NCBI GenBank assembly: GCA_963922205.1 | Contig: CAWUHX010000204.1 | Location: 558,001-622,000 of the forward strand | Reading direction: 5' to 3' | DNA length: 64,000 bases | Source: Romanomermis culicivorax | Taxonomy: Eukaryota; Nematoda; Enoplea; Mermithida; Mermithidae | Part shown: positions 44,017 to 55,865 of the stretch, in pieces | How the letters are laid out: every line of letters starts with the position of its first letter | Numbering within the stretch: the first letter of the stretch is position 1 | The notes under the pieces: model-generated | Databases searched by the model: none | Told to the model about the DNA's origin: nothing | The model's input: the letters and a program-made list of their open reading frames with translations, nothing else | Position numbers and translations under genes: made by a program

Positions 44017-44767
44017 ATGGTTCTAATTTGATTGATTACCTGTCCCCATGAAAGCGACGGGATGCCACGGCACCGTTTTGCGGCAACCTCAAGGTTAAAG
44101 GCTTTTTCATTTTTTCATTGAGTTTCTACAGCAGAAAAGAGAACAAACTTGACGAAAACTTATTTGGCCAGGAGGGAGGAAGTGGTACGAAAGAATAGTG
44201 CTGCCAATACAGCCACTAAATTCCTATGGGTAACTAGCCTTCACTGGGAGGTGCAATGACCTCCTCCTCTCTTTTTTCTTGGCCCGCTAACATTCCGTCT
44301 CAAATTCTTCTGGTATTCTCTCAGAGTAAAATTACAGTATTGCCATAGTCACGCATCTTATTGGTTGTTTATTGGTTCGATTTTTAGTAGCATTTTGAAA
44401 AATTTTGACGTGGGTAGTCCAGATCAAATTTTTCAGAACAGTATACCACTTGCATCAAGCTACGGATACAGTAAAAAAGGCGAATAGGCCCTGAACGCAT
44501 GTGATGAATCAAGCCGTCGTTCGGAATGAAATAATGCTTTCATAGAGGCAGAAAAATCATTTTACGATTGATGTTTCCTGGTGTTTTTATACGCTGAGTG
44601 GCCCCAAATTTCAGTTTCAGACTTGATTAATCGGAAATTCTATTATGTATGATACGTGATGACTGTATACGAATGAAAGTAGTGCGCTCTCCTGGCTATG
44701 CACAAACATGTCTCGTCCTGTAGTACAGTTACTAAGTCGAGCATTTGGTTTCGATAACTCTGTGATG
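44017..44767. other. Intergenic, no feature
   Basis: No frame or repeat end recognised. Confidence 0.4.
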
Positions 44768-45018
44768 CACTCTATAGACAGTTTTTTCTTGAAATGCTCG
44801 TGAATAAAATAGTGGAAAGCAAGTTCTATTGTATAGTTATGCGATTTCCTGCTATACCATTTTTCTTATAGAACTGGAAATTTTTAAGCCTTCTCAACTA
44901 ACCCTCATCAATTTTTAAAGGAAAAATTCCTACAGTAAAATCTTTCTGTAAACGACTTTGGGGGCGGCTCTTTTTTGGTAGTTTATTAATTTCCAAGCGT
45001 TTGATAAAAACAGACTAT
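44768..45018 (-). mobile_element. TATAGTCTG-family MITE, near-complete
   Basis: Ends CTATAGACAGTTTTTTCTTG and the complement of ATCTATAGTCTGTTTTTATC enclose the family blocks GTGGAAAGCAAGTTCTATTG and ACTGGAAATTTTTAAGCC, in reverse order to the copy at 7949. Confidence 0.75.
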
Positions 45019-45369
45019 AGATTTAAGTTTCATTTTGACTTCAATTGCAGTCTTGAAAAGCGTTTAGCAACTAGCTCCAGGCACCGCATCTTCCAATTAT
45101 GCTTTCACAAAATTTGAGAGGATTAGATAATTTTGCAAGGCAGCTGTAGTGTAAGTTTTTCTGTAAAACATGCAGAGTGTAGAACAAACACCCGCAAGCA
45201 CGCTATTTCGAAATTATGCAATCTAAGTAAAAAATATGAATAACTGAAAAGCGATTTCGAGAATTACATAAAATGTAGAATTTGGTATTATTGGTTCACA
45301 CCCATCTTAGAACGTTATACACACTTGGGTATAGTGAGGATTAACGTGGCGCAGCTAAGGTTAAGGGCG

Positions 45370-45515
45370 GCTTAGGCTTTGATATTTTCTAAGCCTAGGC
45401 CCAAGGCTAAGCCTAAGTCTAAGCCTATGTTCAAGGCTAAGCCTATGTCCACGATCAAGCCTAAGAATAAGCCAAAACCTAAGAATTAGCCTAAGCCTAA
45501 GCCCCGCCTCGTTAA
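45370..45515 (-). repeat. Degenerate TTAGGC array (as GCCTAA)
   Basis: About 20 hexamers of the GCCTAA/AAGCCT type in register, opposite in direction to the 39538 array. Confidence 0.78.
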
Positions 45516-45884
45516 TCCCCTTTCAATAACCCATATGCTCAAGTGTCTATGACGACCAGACGCAGTAATACCTAAAATTTTTATGCGTACTTTTTCTCAA
45601 ATTGGTGGACGGGTTTCATTATTCTTTTTAAAAAGCATCAACTTGAAATCAGAAAAGAACCAATATTTTCATTGAGTTCTTCTTCCGAGCTGAAGTTACT
45701 AAAACCCCGCTTATTATGAAACGGTAGGCACAGTCATCGAAATTTCGGCAAACGCACCCGTATTCGAGATCAGTAAATTTATTGCGGTAGTTTGAAAGTT
45801 TGAACAGTAGATGCACTGCAACTTCGTTGCATCGATCATTCCAAAATAAATGGATAACAGACGCAGAGCCGGTTATATTAAAAC
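45516..45884. other. Intergenic, no feature
   Basis: No frame or repeat boundary recognised. Confidence 0.4.
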
Positions 45885-48258
45885 TAGTTTATTAGAAAAT
45901 GCCCCGATCGGGCAGAAAAAAGGAGAATATACTTGCTTCGACAGTTGCCATGGTAGAAAAAGAAGTGGACTAGATTTTTGAGAACTTGGGTCAAAGTTGG
46001 AAAAAATTCACTTCCTTTATATTGGATTTTCATTCTTTCTCAAAAAAATTGTCTATGTCTGTGAAAAAGTATATTCTGCAGCATCGTGCATTTTGTTCTT
46101 CAACTGGCATCAACTACAGTAAAATTTTTCTGTATGAAAATTATATGCACCTGACTTCAAGTGTAAAGAAATGGCAAACCGATAGCATTCTAACTTCCGA
46201 CCAATTCAAAACTCCTGCCTTTCACACTAGCTGAAAAATAGTGAGGGAGGCATATTACAGTCATTTTCAGAACGATAAAGGAACCTGAGGTTCATTTCAC
46301 TAACCCAACATGAGGATAATCTCAACATCGGGATTAAATTGATGATCCTGAGTTTAAGCTATTCACAATGTCCAAATTATTTTCTTTCAATGCACAAATC
46401 ATACTCACTTCAGGATTAACTAAAACTGAGGTTTAAGTTCGAGTTTGGGAATCACAGAAATTTTCATATTTATTTGCTTTAGAGACAAGAAAATTATGCG
46501 AAAATGTCACTTGATTCTTTTTGTTGACACCAAATTCAGTGAAATGTTTAACACCATTGGAAGCAAACATGTGTGAGAGGAGACACGAGGGTACAAATTT
46601 CCACAAGGGTTTTGAAACTGGAAAATTTGTTATGCAAAAAATTTTTTGGTCAATTTTTTTTGAATTTTTTGTCTCACAAAATGCTAAAACACCAAGGTCC
46701 ACGCCTGTACTCTCCTAAAAATTTCAGAGATGCACATGCTTGGTTGGAAAGTGTGTTGATGCACTCAGCTGCAGAATATACTTTTTCACAGACATAGACA
46801 ATTTTTTTGAGAAAGAATGAAAATCCAATATAAAGGAAGTGAATTTTTTCCAACTTTGACCCAAGTTCTCAAAAATCTAGTCCACTTCTTTTTCTACCAT
46901 GGCAACTGTCGAAGCAAGTATATTCTCCTTTTTTCTGCCCGATCGGGGCATTTTCTAATAAACTAGTTCACCTCTTTTTAGTGGGCCTCAACCATGCACA
47001 AAAACTTTCATAGAAGCACATTGAAGTCTTAAATTTGGTCATCTGCACTTCAAAAAAAAAATAAAAAAAAAACTTCAAGCAACGAATTCTCACTTCCGGC
47101 AAAAGTAAAGGGTGTGTTAACTGCATAGTACTTAAAAAACGGTGTAAAGATACTGAAAGGTGACCATATCTATTGAATTCCTCATGGTTTAGAATCCTTC
47201 AACCCAAAAAATCGCAGAAATACCTTTGTTTACACAAATGACTTTAGTCGAAAACCCCTTCCATAAGAATCACGAAAATACGCTTGTTTACACCCGCGAT
47301 AGTTTTTTTTATAAGATGATCGCATTCATCAAATTCTCCGTGATCGAAAACCCCGTCCACCGGAAAATCACGAAAATACGTTTGTTTACAACCGGGATAA
47401 GTTTTTGTGTAAAGTGATTGCATTCATTAAATTCCTCGTGGTCGAAAACCCCTTCCATCAATAAATCACGAAAATACGTTTGTTTACACACGGGATAGTT
47501 TTTGGTGTAAAGTAATCACATTCATTGAATTCCTCGTTGTCGAAAATCCCCTCCACAAGAAAATTACGGCAGTACGCTTGTTTACACCGTGGATAATTTA
47601 TTTGTGTAAAGTGAGAACGTCTATTGAATTCCCCGCAGTCGAAAACTCCCTCCACTGAAAAATCACGGAAATACGCTTGTTTACACCCGGGATAATTTTT
47701 CGTGTAAAGTGACCGCGTCCATCAAATTCCCAATGGTCGAAAACCTTGCAGTCCAAAAATACCAATAATGCTACAGGTTTATTTGAAACTGCAAAAAAAT
47801 TAGTAGTGCATTATGCTGCAAAAACTAATTTGTTTGAACCCATAAGTATTATATAACAAAATTGGGGAATTTGGCTTTTTCCGGGACTTTGGACAACCAT
47901 ATAATTGAATTGAGGCCATATTTCAAAGAAAAAAAAATTCGCATTTGAGATTACACCCCCAAGATGCTTAGGCCGAAGTATGGAGGTTGGATATGGCACA
48001 CCGATTGCTGGGCATGGTGGAACTGGGGGGGGCCTAAAAAAGTGCGTTTTTTCATGTTTTTGGGGCCCCACCGAGCACCACTTGCAGATAGAGGCGAAAT
48101 GACGAAAGGCACCCCATAGTCTGCCCCTATGCCCGATATTATGCAAAAAACCCGAAGGTTCTAGCTCTCACCGTTTTGGCTCTAAGGGGGGGGGGGACAT
48201 GAAATTTGGGGGCCAAGTATATTATAGGTTGACGCTGTCGCGCCACCTATGATTAAAA
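45885..48258 (-). mobile_element. Large non-coding element with ~97-bp tandem array, copy 3
   Basis: Reverse orientation. The outer end at 48258 equals the start of copy 1 (ATAGGTGGCGCGACAGCGTC). The array occupies ~47200-47740. The distal half is bounded by almost identical inverted arms at 45890-46085 and 46770-46965. A G run lies at ~48186-48196. Frames on either strand are repeat translations. It lies between the two protease genes. Confidence 0.8.
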
Positions 48259-48529
48259 TGTCCACTCTTGGATGCGGTTTTATTATAGGGCGTATTATAC
48301 TGTAGGGCCAGTTTTATTAGAATAAATCCGCTGCTAAAATGTTGGTCGATTGATGTGCATTATGCGGAATGTTTTTTTATTCGTTTGTATGCTAAAACAG
48401 TCTACATACAACTAAAGTGGAATCGACTACATGCTAGCAGAAATTGTACAGCTGTAGCTAACTTCGAAAATTAGGTATATGATGAATTTGAGCGTTGAGC
48501 TGTAGCTAACATTAGTTTGGAAGCAGCTC

Positions 48530-48884
48530 ATGGCACTTTTTATTGTAGCAATTTGTCTATGCTTCAAATTCACCCACTTATGTACGACAGCACTTCAACT
48601 TCCTGGTGTCGAAAAGTTACGTCTCCATGAGCACGCCTGTCGAGTTATCGTCAAAAGGGGTATGAATCCCCAAAGCCCAATTTTTTTGCTACGCGGAGTG
48701 CATCGCTTGATAGATTGTGTTTCGGCCTGCAGCCGGCAAGCGGATTGTTTATCGGGCAGTTATGTGAAGGATCATATATTTCGTCGATCGCTTTGCCTTT
48801 TGGCAAAAGATAAGGCACCCAGGGACGGCGTCTTGCCCAAAGTTTTGGATGCGGTATATTTCGAATTTGAGTGCCTCAATGAAA
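48530..48884 (+). CDS. Protein B, exon 1 (signal segment and PAN domain)
   Basis: 355 nt, phase-1 end before GTAAGT. GMNPQSP, CLSGSY and DAVYFEF blocks identical in order to gene A. Confidence 0.85.
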
Positions 48885-51800
48885 GTAAGTCAGGAATCCG
48901 AAACGGCGATTCATATGTATACACATACACCAATTTTGCGAGGGTCATACTGTGCAGAGTGTTGGTGGACTTTTTCTTCTACACCATCTCATGCATCACT
49001 GACATCCACATTTTTGAGGGGATGGCCGGAAGCATACATGCACAGCATAGAAATTCTGCGGGGGTTCAGCCAGGACAGGGGGTGGAATACAACATTTTTT
49101 TTCATTCTTGATAATGAAAAGAAAGGTCTCAGAAAGTCTTTTAACATCCAAGCAGCATATTCTTCAACCTATATTAGTCAGGTATGTGAAACTATTTGCT
49201 TAGGCAGCACTTTTTAAAGTTTCTATGTTACTTTTTTGGAATCAAGTATGATTTATTTAGAAAAATTGTCAAACTACTACTTCATTTCCATTTTTATGAC
49301 GACTTTTTTCTCTCTTGCTCATTTTCCTTCGTCACCTTCTGAATCATTGCTGGAAAAATTAAATCTGCTGGGGGTCAGCAAGAATCTGCTGGGGATCAAT
49401 AAAAATCTGCTGGGGGTCAAAACCCCCCCAAACCCCCTCCCCACGTGCATGTATGGCCGGAAGTCTTGCCTCAGAGCAGAATCCTGACTTTCTTATGGAG
49501 TTTTTATATCCTAAAATGCAAAAGTAAGTTTATTCCCAAATAAACGTTACAAGCAAGCATAAAATAAATATTATTTTAAAATAGTATAATGCTCTTTGAA
49601 GGCTTGATCATATAAAGACTTGGAAGTTTAACATTATCAGAAAAAAGTTTAATTTTTTGTTGAAATTAAAGGAGGACAGTGAAAAACATCAACAATCGCA
49701 GTTTTAAAGCATTCCGATCAATTTTGAGTGAGTTTAGAACACCTTTAAAAAGATTTTCGTCTGACCCCCAAAACTTCTATGCTGTACATGTATGATCACT
49801 GGTCTCAGTACATATCGCAGGAGTGCCTCATCTACTATATAGTTGAATTTGTTTTGGATTTCTCAGACTTTGGCGCATAATCGTACGTTTTAGATCAATA
49901 CTAGCAAATTCCATAGTTACCGTAAAAGTTGAAAGTTTCCTGGAGTCTGATAAAATTCTACCGCAGTAGCAATCTGCTGGGGGCATACATTGACAGTGTA
50001 GAAAATATGAAAAAATATAAAAAATAAATAATTAAAAATTCTATCTCAACCCCTGTCAGCCGGGACAGGGGATGGGATATAATTTTTTATTGATAGCGTA
50101 AAGAAAAACGAAAGGTCTTCAAACATCCAAGTCGCATATTCTTCAGCCCATATGAATCAAATATGTGAAACTAATCGTTTGGTACCAACGCTGTTTAAAG
50201 TTTAGATGCTACTTCGGAATGCAGTATGCTTTATTTTAAAGAATCATTAGACCACATTATTTTCATTCTTGAGTTGACTTTCTCCTTTTTTTCTGATTTA
50301 CCTTCATCATCTTCTCGATCATTACTGGTAGATCAAATCTTCTGAGGATCAGCAAGGATCTGCTCTTGGTCAATCAAAACTTCCTGGGGCGCAATAAATT
50401 TCCCTTCGTGCATGTCAAATTTTTTTGTATAACTCAAGCAAATATGGAAATTTCAATAAAATCATAATAAGGATTATAAAATCATCTGTATTGTTTTTTT
50501 CACGTCTAATTTTCACCATTCTCTTGTTTATATTTGAATCATGTTTTAGAAATAGCAACGCCCCGAGGCTTGATCAACCACGGTCGCATGACATCCTTAT
50601 GCGGTCGGCCGACTGACTTCAAATCAAAGTTGCGAATCTACAAGAAAAAGCGAGCATTTGACGGCTACCAAGCACAGCCGTATTCAGTTCCGTGGCTGGG
50701 TCAAGTGATCCGTGGTAGCCACAACATATGCGGAGTTACGTTGATATCCGACGAAAGCATGTCCGACGGATCGACCATATGGGCTGTATCAGCCGCTCAT
50801 TGTTTCACCACGAGAAAAGTTGGGGACACGTTCAGGTTAGGCATCTTAAGGGTATGCAAAATCGATGCCTGGAAAACGTTTCTAACGTCAGAAACTATGC
50901 AATGCGGATCGTTGTATATATCCCGCGCAAAAAAAGAGTTCCTGGCCGTGGAACCACTTGAGTTAACGACTGTCGAACTTAGGCACTGGTTCGGAAACTC
51001 GGAAGTTAGAAAAATTTTTTACGTTTCTAAAAGTCTGTCTGTCATAAAAATCCGGTAGTCTTTCAGCAATTATTCTCTATACTGAACGCATTTTGAAATG
51101 ATCGATGCAGCGAAGTCGCAGCCAAAGTTTCATAAGATTCATTGACACTTATCAATTAACTTTTCCTTCATGACACAGAGTCCCTGATGATCATCAGTCT
51201 TTTCAATCATTTCAAGATTATCGAAATTGATTTCCTGATCTCTAGTAGGATTGCGTTTGTCGAAACTCCTACCGCTACATCGATCATTCCAAAATGAATG
51301 GAGTATAGTGGTCGAGAAACCAGATGGATAGCTCATTCCTCTATTCTTTGTCGGCAACTATGGTTCGACTTTTCACATTGAAATTATAGGCACAAGTACT
51401 GAACAAGTATACTCTGGGTAAGAAGGTAATGTCCGATTTTTAAAATGATTTCCAATGTATATAATTTGGATTCAATTCACTGTCAGTCATAAAAGTACGC
51501 AGCATTATATTCAACCATATTTCATCGGACAACGGATCGATGTCGAGTCCTAGATCAGCTTCTGGTTTTTAATCAAGAATAGTTTTGGATCATATACGGT
51601 GTGATCTCTCCTCTAACGGTATACCCTTCAGACAACTAGGAACCGGTTAAAGCAGCTAATAGTCGGTTGATGTATTGGCCAGGGAGTACAGTGAATGTGG
51701 TTTGAGATTCGTGTTCAGCTCCAGGACGACACTGGGTATTGAGTGATTAGTGGTCCCAGATTGTTGTGAATAGTAACTTTTTTCCTCACTTTACGTCTAC

Positions 51801-54800
51801 CAATGGCCACCATACACGTACAGCATGAGAAGTTTGGGAGGTCAGACCCAAATTCTCTTCAAAAGTGCTCAGAACTCAGTGGGAATTGATCAGAATGCTT
51901 TAAAATTTTGTTGTGTGTTTCTTAGTGTGCTCTTTCAATTTCAACAAAAAATTGAACTATTTCCTGACAATTTTTAATCATTTTTACATGAAATTTTCGA
52001 GTCTTTACATGACCAAGCCGTCAAAAAGCACTGAAAAGTCTTAAAATCATATTCATTTTATGCTTAATATATTTATTTACAATATGTGTTTGAGAGATGT
52101 CTACTTCTGTATTAGAATCATGAGACAATTCGCACGAGTATTAGTTTTTCTGACGATATTGTGTTTCGGTTAAGGGTCGATACTGGAGCCTTTATCTTCA
52201 TGTTCGGCGCCTACGATCTACGATATCCCACGCCTCACATAGTGGTTAGGAACGCTCAAAATATCATCATACATCCTGAGTATGACTTTGTCATCAATAA
52301 TATTGCATTGATCAAATTCGACCGCAAAATTTTATCCAACGATTTCGTACGTCCGATCTGTTTACCGTTAACAAAAATCGCGACCATGGCATTAGAAAAT
52401 TGCGTTTATTGCGGCTATAGTATAGCTCTTGGTAATACAGTTAGTTCGATTCTTTTTACGCACTTATTTGTCCTGAGCTTCTTTTTTCACGCATCGACAG
52501 CAGGGAAAATAAGAAAATCTAGAATTTTCTTTACTGTCGATGAATGAAAAAAAGCCAAGTTAATCAAAAATGGAGTTTTTGAATAAAACTCAACGAGATC
52601 CATCAATTGATACTAATTTATTGCCCTGTAGAAGAAATATATTCCTGCTTGCCTTCAGGGCCGTGCCAAGGATTTTTGCGGCCCGGTGCGAAGTAGATTT
52701 TTGCGGCCCTATTTTTTAAAATTAGTAGGTATATACATCTATACAGTCCTAAACGTCTATGCAGTCATTTTCACGTGAAATAAGTCTTAAATGGGAAATT
52801 CTATTGGTGGGAAATAAGTCTTAAATGGGAAATTCTATTAAATGGGAAATTCTAATTCACAAGTAAGGCAAAATGGAAGGCCGCAAAGATTAGTAAAAAA
52901 CAGCAGTAATCTACATACAATACAACGTGAAGCTGGCGAGTATGATAACATTATAGGAAACAGTTAAATACGTGCTGAGATACATACAGACAAATGTGTA
53001 AAACTATCGATACAGACTTTACACAGTGAAACACAAAGGCGTGCTCCTGCCTTGTCGAGCATACACGTACAGTACAGTATGACACGTATGTAAGCTAGTT
53101 CAGCTCAAGTTCTTGCGGCCCCTAGTGAATGATGAAACATCAAATTTTCTGTTACACAGAAGTGCACATTATTATTTTTATTCGTGTTCGCATTGTCTAG
53201 CATACATATAGTGTACAATATATGTATACAAAGTACAAACTTAGGTCAGTTAAGTTTTTGCGGCCCCTAATTCTTTGCCGCCCGGTGCGGCTGTACCCTT
53301 CGCACCCCCCAAGGCACGGCTCTGCTTGCCTTGCTCAGGGTGGGGTCAAATACCGTCCTGGATGAAGTCAAACGCTTTCCGGGTCAGAAAACACCCAAAC
53401 CCTACCCCGTCAATTATGTTGCTATCTGTTGCTGTGGTATTTTCCAACAAATAGTTGCTGTCACCCAGTCTTCATTTGGTTGATAATGTAAGACAGAATT
53501 TACAGTCAACACCCTGATAAGCAGATCTATACAAAAGTCAACTGGTTTGGTTACTTCACATTCCTCCTTTTTTTCTTCTTTCAAAAACATCTGATAGCTC
53601 AATAATTTCGTTATCCAGCCCTCGAAACCATATCGTGAAGATTTTTCCTGATAACTCACTAGCCCGAAAACTGGAGTTGTCCACGAACTATAATCAATCT
53701 ATTTCTTCACTGACATGCAGGAGATCGAATATTTGTAGTTTTTGTTATTGGGCATAATGATGAATATTTTCACTTGGTCTGCATGAAGGAAATCTCACGT
53801 TTAGTGAAAATGGCTAAAAAATGTATAACTGTTTGGTCAGGTCTGTGCGAAACCTGGTCAAACGCAGTTCATTTTTTCTCAAATGATCTTTGCAAAGAAA
53901 AAATGCTCATGGAAATAATAAATAGCCTGCATACGTGGTCGCCATTTTTCTCAGATTGACTGTAGCTGTTAGAACTGCAACTTGAAAAGGGGAAAGGTTT
54001 CGGGGCGCGATCATCACCCGCCTACAGCTTCCTCTAGATTTTTTGATTTCTTATGCTCATTTGAAAATAAATGGGCCGTGGTTGGTGACACGATGTGGTT
54101 TTGTTTAGAAATATCTTCACATCCTACGAACCTTAAAATTGCAAAGGTAGATCATTGCCTGAGCAATAATCATACATAGAATTGTATGATCATTTCACAA
54201 ATGTCTCAGTAAACCACAAGTAATATTTTACAGAGGCAAAGGTCCTGATAATTTCCATATAGCGAAACCGTAAACGAGCGGTTACATTTCAAGCATTAAT
54301 ATTTTTTCTTTTTCGATTATTGCTGAACGGAGCAAAACGATCTCTGTAAGTTTTTCGCCAATACCTTATAAACAAACCTATCCAATGTGCAATAAATGGC
54401 GTTTCTATTAATTTTATCAATGAACAATGTCCCTTGCCAAGCTCTTGAATTCCCGTTTTTAACAGTAATACGGTCTCAGTGTTAATTCATTCGTCTCATC
54501 ATCGATAGCACACTTGAAAATCATTTTCATAAACAGCACACTTCCGATCTGCTCAAGGATATGACTGATGAAAAATTTGAATGAAATTTATGAGAAAAGC
54601 TGTGGTCTACTTTAAGCGAGGACAGCTGAGGAGTATACTGTAACCATCTGGATGAAATTTCTTAACAAGACGCAATGGTAGATAGACTATCTGACAAAAA
54701 AACGGCAGACTGATGCTTAAAAAACTTTAAGACTATGACAATGGCCGATTTAAAACGTTATTTTTTGCAGACGTCAGCGATCCTCCAGTACCATCATGTA

Positions 54801-55221
54801 TTCCTCGAGATTTCATTCTTGGGGATAACCAGCAAATCGATCTTGATCTCCGAAGAATTTCCTCGAGCAAAATACATACAGGCTCCAGCAATGTAAGGAA
54901 AATATGTAATGAATAATTAGAACTACAAAAGACCAACTCTTTTTCCTACCCAAGAGTGATTCAGGCGGGCTCTTTGAATGCACCTACAAAAGTTTGCACA
55001 AAATATTGTACGTTCCATCCGTTAGTGGACTTATGAGCCTCGGTCAGTCCGGCGCTTCGAATTCGCACAACAGCTGGATCGACGAAGTCATCAATGCGGT
55101 GAAGACGACCTCTGCTCCCACGAATGTCAAACGGCCTCCCGAACGCAAAACTGGCTTACGACTTTGTTGGGGTAGTTTCGCCAAAAGTTGTTCAGTCCTG
55201 AGTGTCCGACCAACAGGATAA
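48530..55221 (+). CDS. Secreted PAN/apple-trypsin-like protein B, probable pseudoprotease (5 exons)
   Basis: Exons 48530-48884, 50550-50835, 52175-52431, 54771-54892 and 54955-55221 join in phases 1, 2, 1 and 0 to an intact 428-residue protein. The N-terminus is hydrophobic (signal peptide), then a PAN-like domain (~35-118), then a trypsin fold. His202 is kept (SAAHC) and Ser343 is present. The catalytic Asp is Asn256 (VINNIALIKF), Gly193 is Ser341 (SDSGG), and the activation site reads R153-AFDG instead of R-IVGG, so a normal Ile16-Asp194 salt bridge cannot form. Family knowledge: loss of Asp102 alone lowers activity by orders of magnitude. Inference: a secreted binding or regulatory homologue of protease A. 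The reading frame is intact and the CWGSFAKSCS tail conserved, which argues against a simple pseudogene. Confidence 0.8.
49020..49450 (+). repeat. Dispersed repeat, CTGCTGGGGGTC family, copy in intron 1
   Basis: Best preserved copy. Begins near AGCATACATGCACAGCATAG, carries GAAAGGTCTC and CATCCAAGCAGCATATTC, and ends in ~21-bp tandem units AATCTGCTGGGGRTCARNAA. The frame running through it from exon 1 is intron read-through, not coding. Confidence 0.7.
49975..50410 (+). repeat. Dispersed repeat, same family, second copy in intron 1
   Basis: Shares the same landmarks in the same order as 49020-49450, in the same orientation. Confidence 0.68.
50550..50835 (+). CDS. Protein B, exon 2 (degraded activation site, His)
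   Basis: 286 nt, same as gene A. Donor GTTAGG is unusual but gives the phase 2 required by exon 3 and the same residue count between His and the next block. Confidence 0.82.
50836..52174. other. Protein B intron 2
   Basis: 1.3 kb, no recognised element. The acceptor is GGTTAAG before 52175. Confidence 0.45.
52175..52431 (+). CDS. Protein B, exon 3 (Asp to Asn)
   Basis: 257 nt. The codons at the catalytic position read AAT-AAT-ATT (N-N-I) where gene A has AAT-GAT-ATC (N-D-I). FVRPICLP follows. Donor GTAATA. Confidence 0.86.
52656..53324. mobile_element. 669-bp hAT-type non-autonomous element with 8-bp target duplication
   Basis: Ends CAGGGCCGTGCCAAGG and CAGAGCCGTGCCTTGG (complement of the right), followed on both sides by TTTGCGGCCC and CGGTGCG blocks. 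CTTGCCTT stands directly outside both ends (52648-52655, 53325-53332). CAG start and 8-bp duplication identify a hAT-type element. No transposase frame. In intron 3 of gene B. Confidence 0.92.
53325..54770. other. Protein B intron 3, last part
   Basis: No supported gene; frames at 53414-54179 are short and unsupported. Confidence 0.4.
54771..54892 (+). CDS. Protein B, exon 4
   Basis: 122 nt between TTTTGCAG and GTAAGG. Aligns with gene A exon 4 at the SDPPVPSCIPRDF and HTGSSN ends, with seven residues fewer between. Confidence 0.8.
54955..55221 (+). CDS. Protein B, exon 5 (Ser and tail)
   Basis: 267 nt opening SDSGGLFECTY, then WIDEVI and the LRLCWGSFAKSCS tail; stop TAA. Acceptor CCCAAG. 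The 62-bp intron before it is the shortest in the window. Confidence 0.85.
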   Translation, partial: SDSGGLFECTYKSLHKILYVPSVSGLMSLGQSGASNSHNSWIDEVINAVKTTSAPTNVKRPPERKTGLRLCWGSFAKSCSVLSVRPTG

Positions 55222-55539
55222 TTATAGGGACCAAGTTTGTGACATTACCTCAGGGGAAAGATTCTACGATTACATTTTTAATGGTTATTAAATTTGTATT
55301 ATTGAATTATATGATTGAAAATGCTAGAAAAATTCAGGACAATTTCTGGTCTTACCTGCGAAGATATCCGAGATTGTTAGTTATGCCAAAATATTGAAAA
55401 TATCCTGCTTAAAATTTCTATTATTTACCTGACAGCCTGGCACCTGACTAATACATTAACCGCTAGGAAATTATGAGGTCGACATAATTTTAACAATGCA
55501 TTACTACGTTAAAGTCAGAGTTGCTTTATTTTAAAATAT

Positions 55540-55779
55540 ATTTTTGAATTATAGCACATTTTTCTTCAAATGCTACCAAATAATAAAAGCGAAAAACAAA
55601 TACTCGGACTTCTGAGATTTTCAGCTAAACTGTATTTCACATAGGACCGAAAACGTCAGCTAACCTCTTAAAGTATTTTTTTAGTAAAAAATTTTATAGT
55701 CAAAGGCCAGTGTAAACGATTTCAACGACAATGCTAATTTTTGTCAAATTTAATTTTACAAGCATTTTTAGAAACTATA
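55540..55779 (-). mobile_element. TATAGTCTG-family MITE interrupted by a pogo-like element
   Basis: Family blocks in reverse order, ending ACAAGCATTTTTAGAAACTATA exactly where the next element starts. Confidence 0.6.
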
Positions 55780-55865
55780 CCGTATTACCCTAATTAACCG
55801 TCCGAACTCATTTAAGCGCCCTCTAAATAATAGTAATTTTTTATCTTATTTACTAAGTATACTGA

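Noticed and set aside
48885-49111. Extension of protein B exon 1 beyond GAA-A to a 193-residue product
   Set aside because: The paralogue ends its exon at the same GAA-A before GTAAG, and the extension runs into the dispersed repeat also found at 30-595.
54733-54936. Minus-strand frame over protein B exon 4
   Set aside because: The + strand reading is bounded by TTTTGCAG and GTAAGG, has the needed phases and aligns with gene A exon 4.
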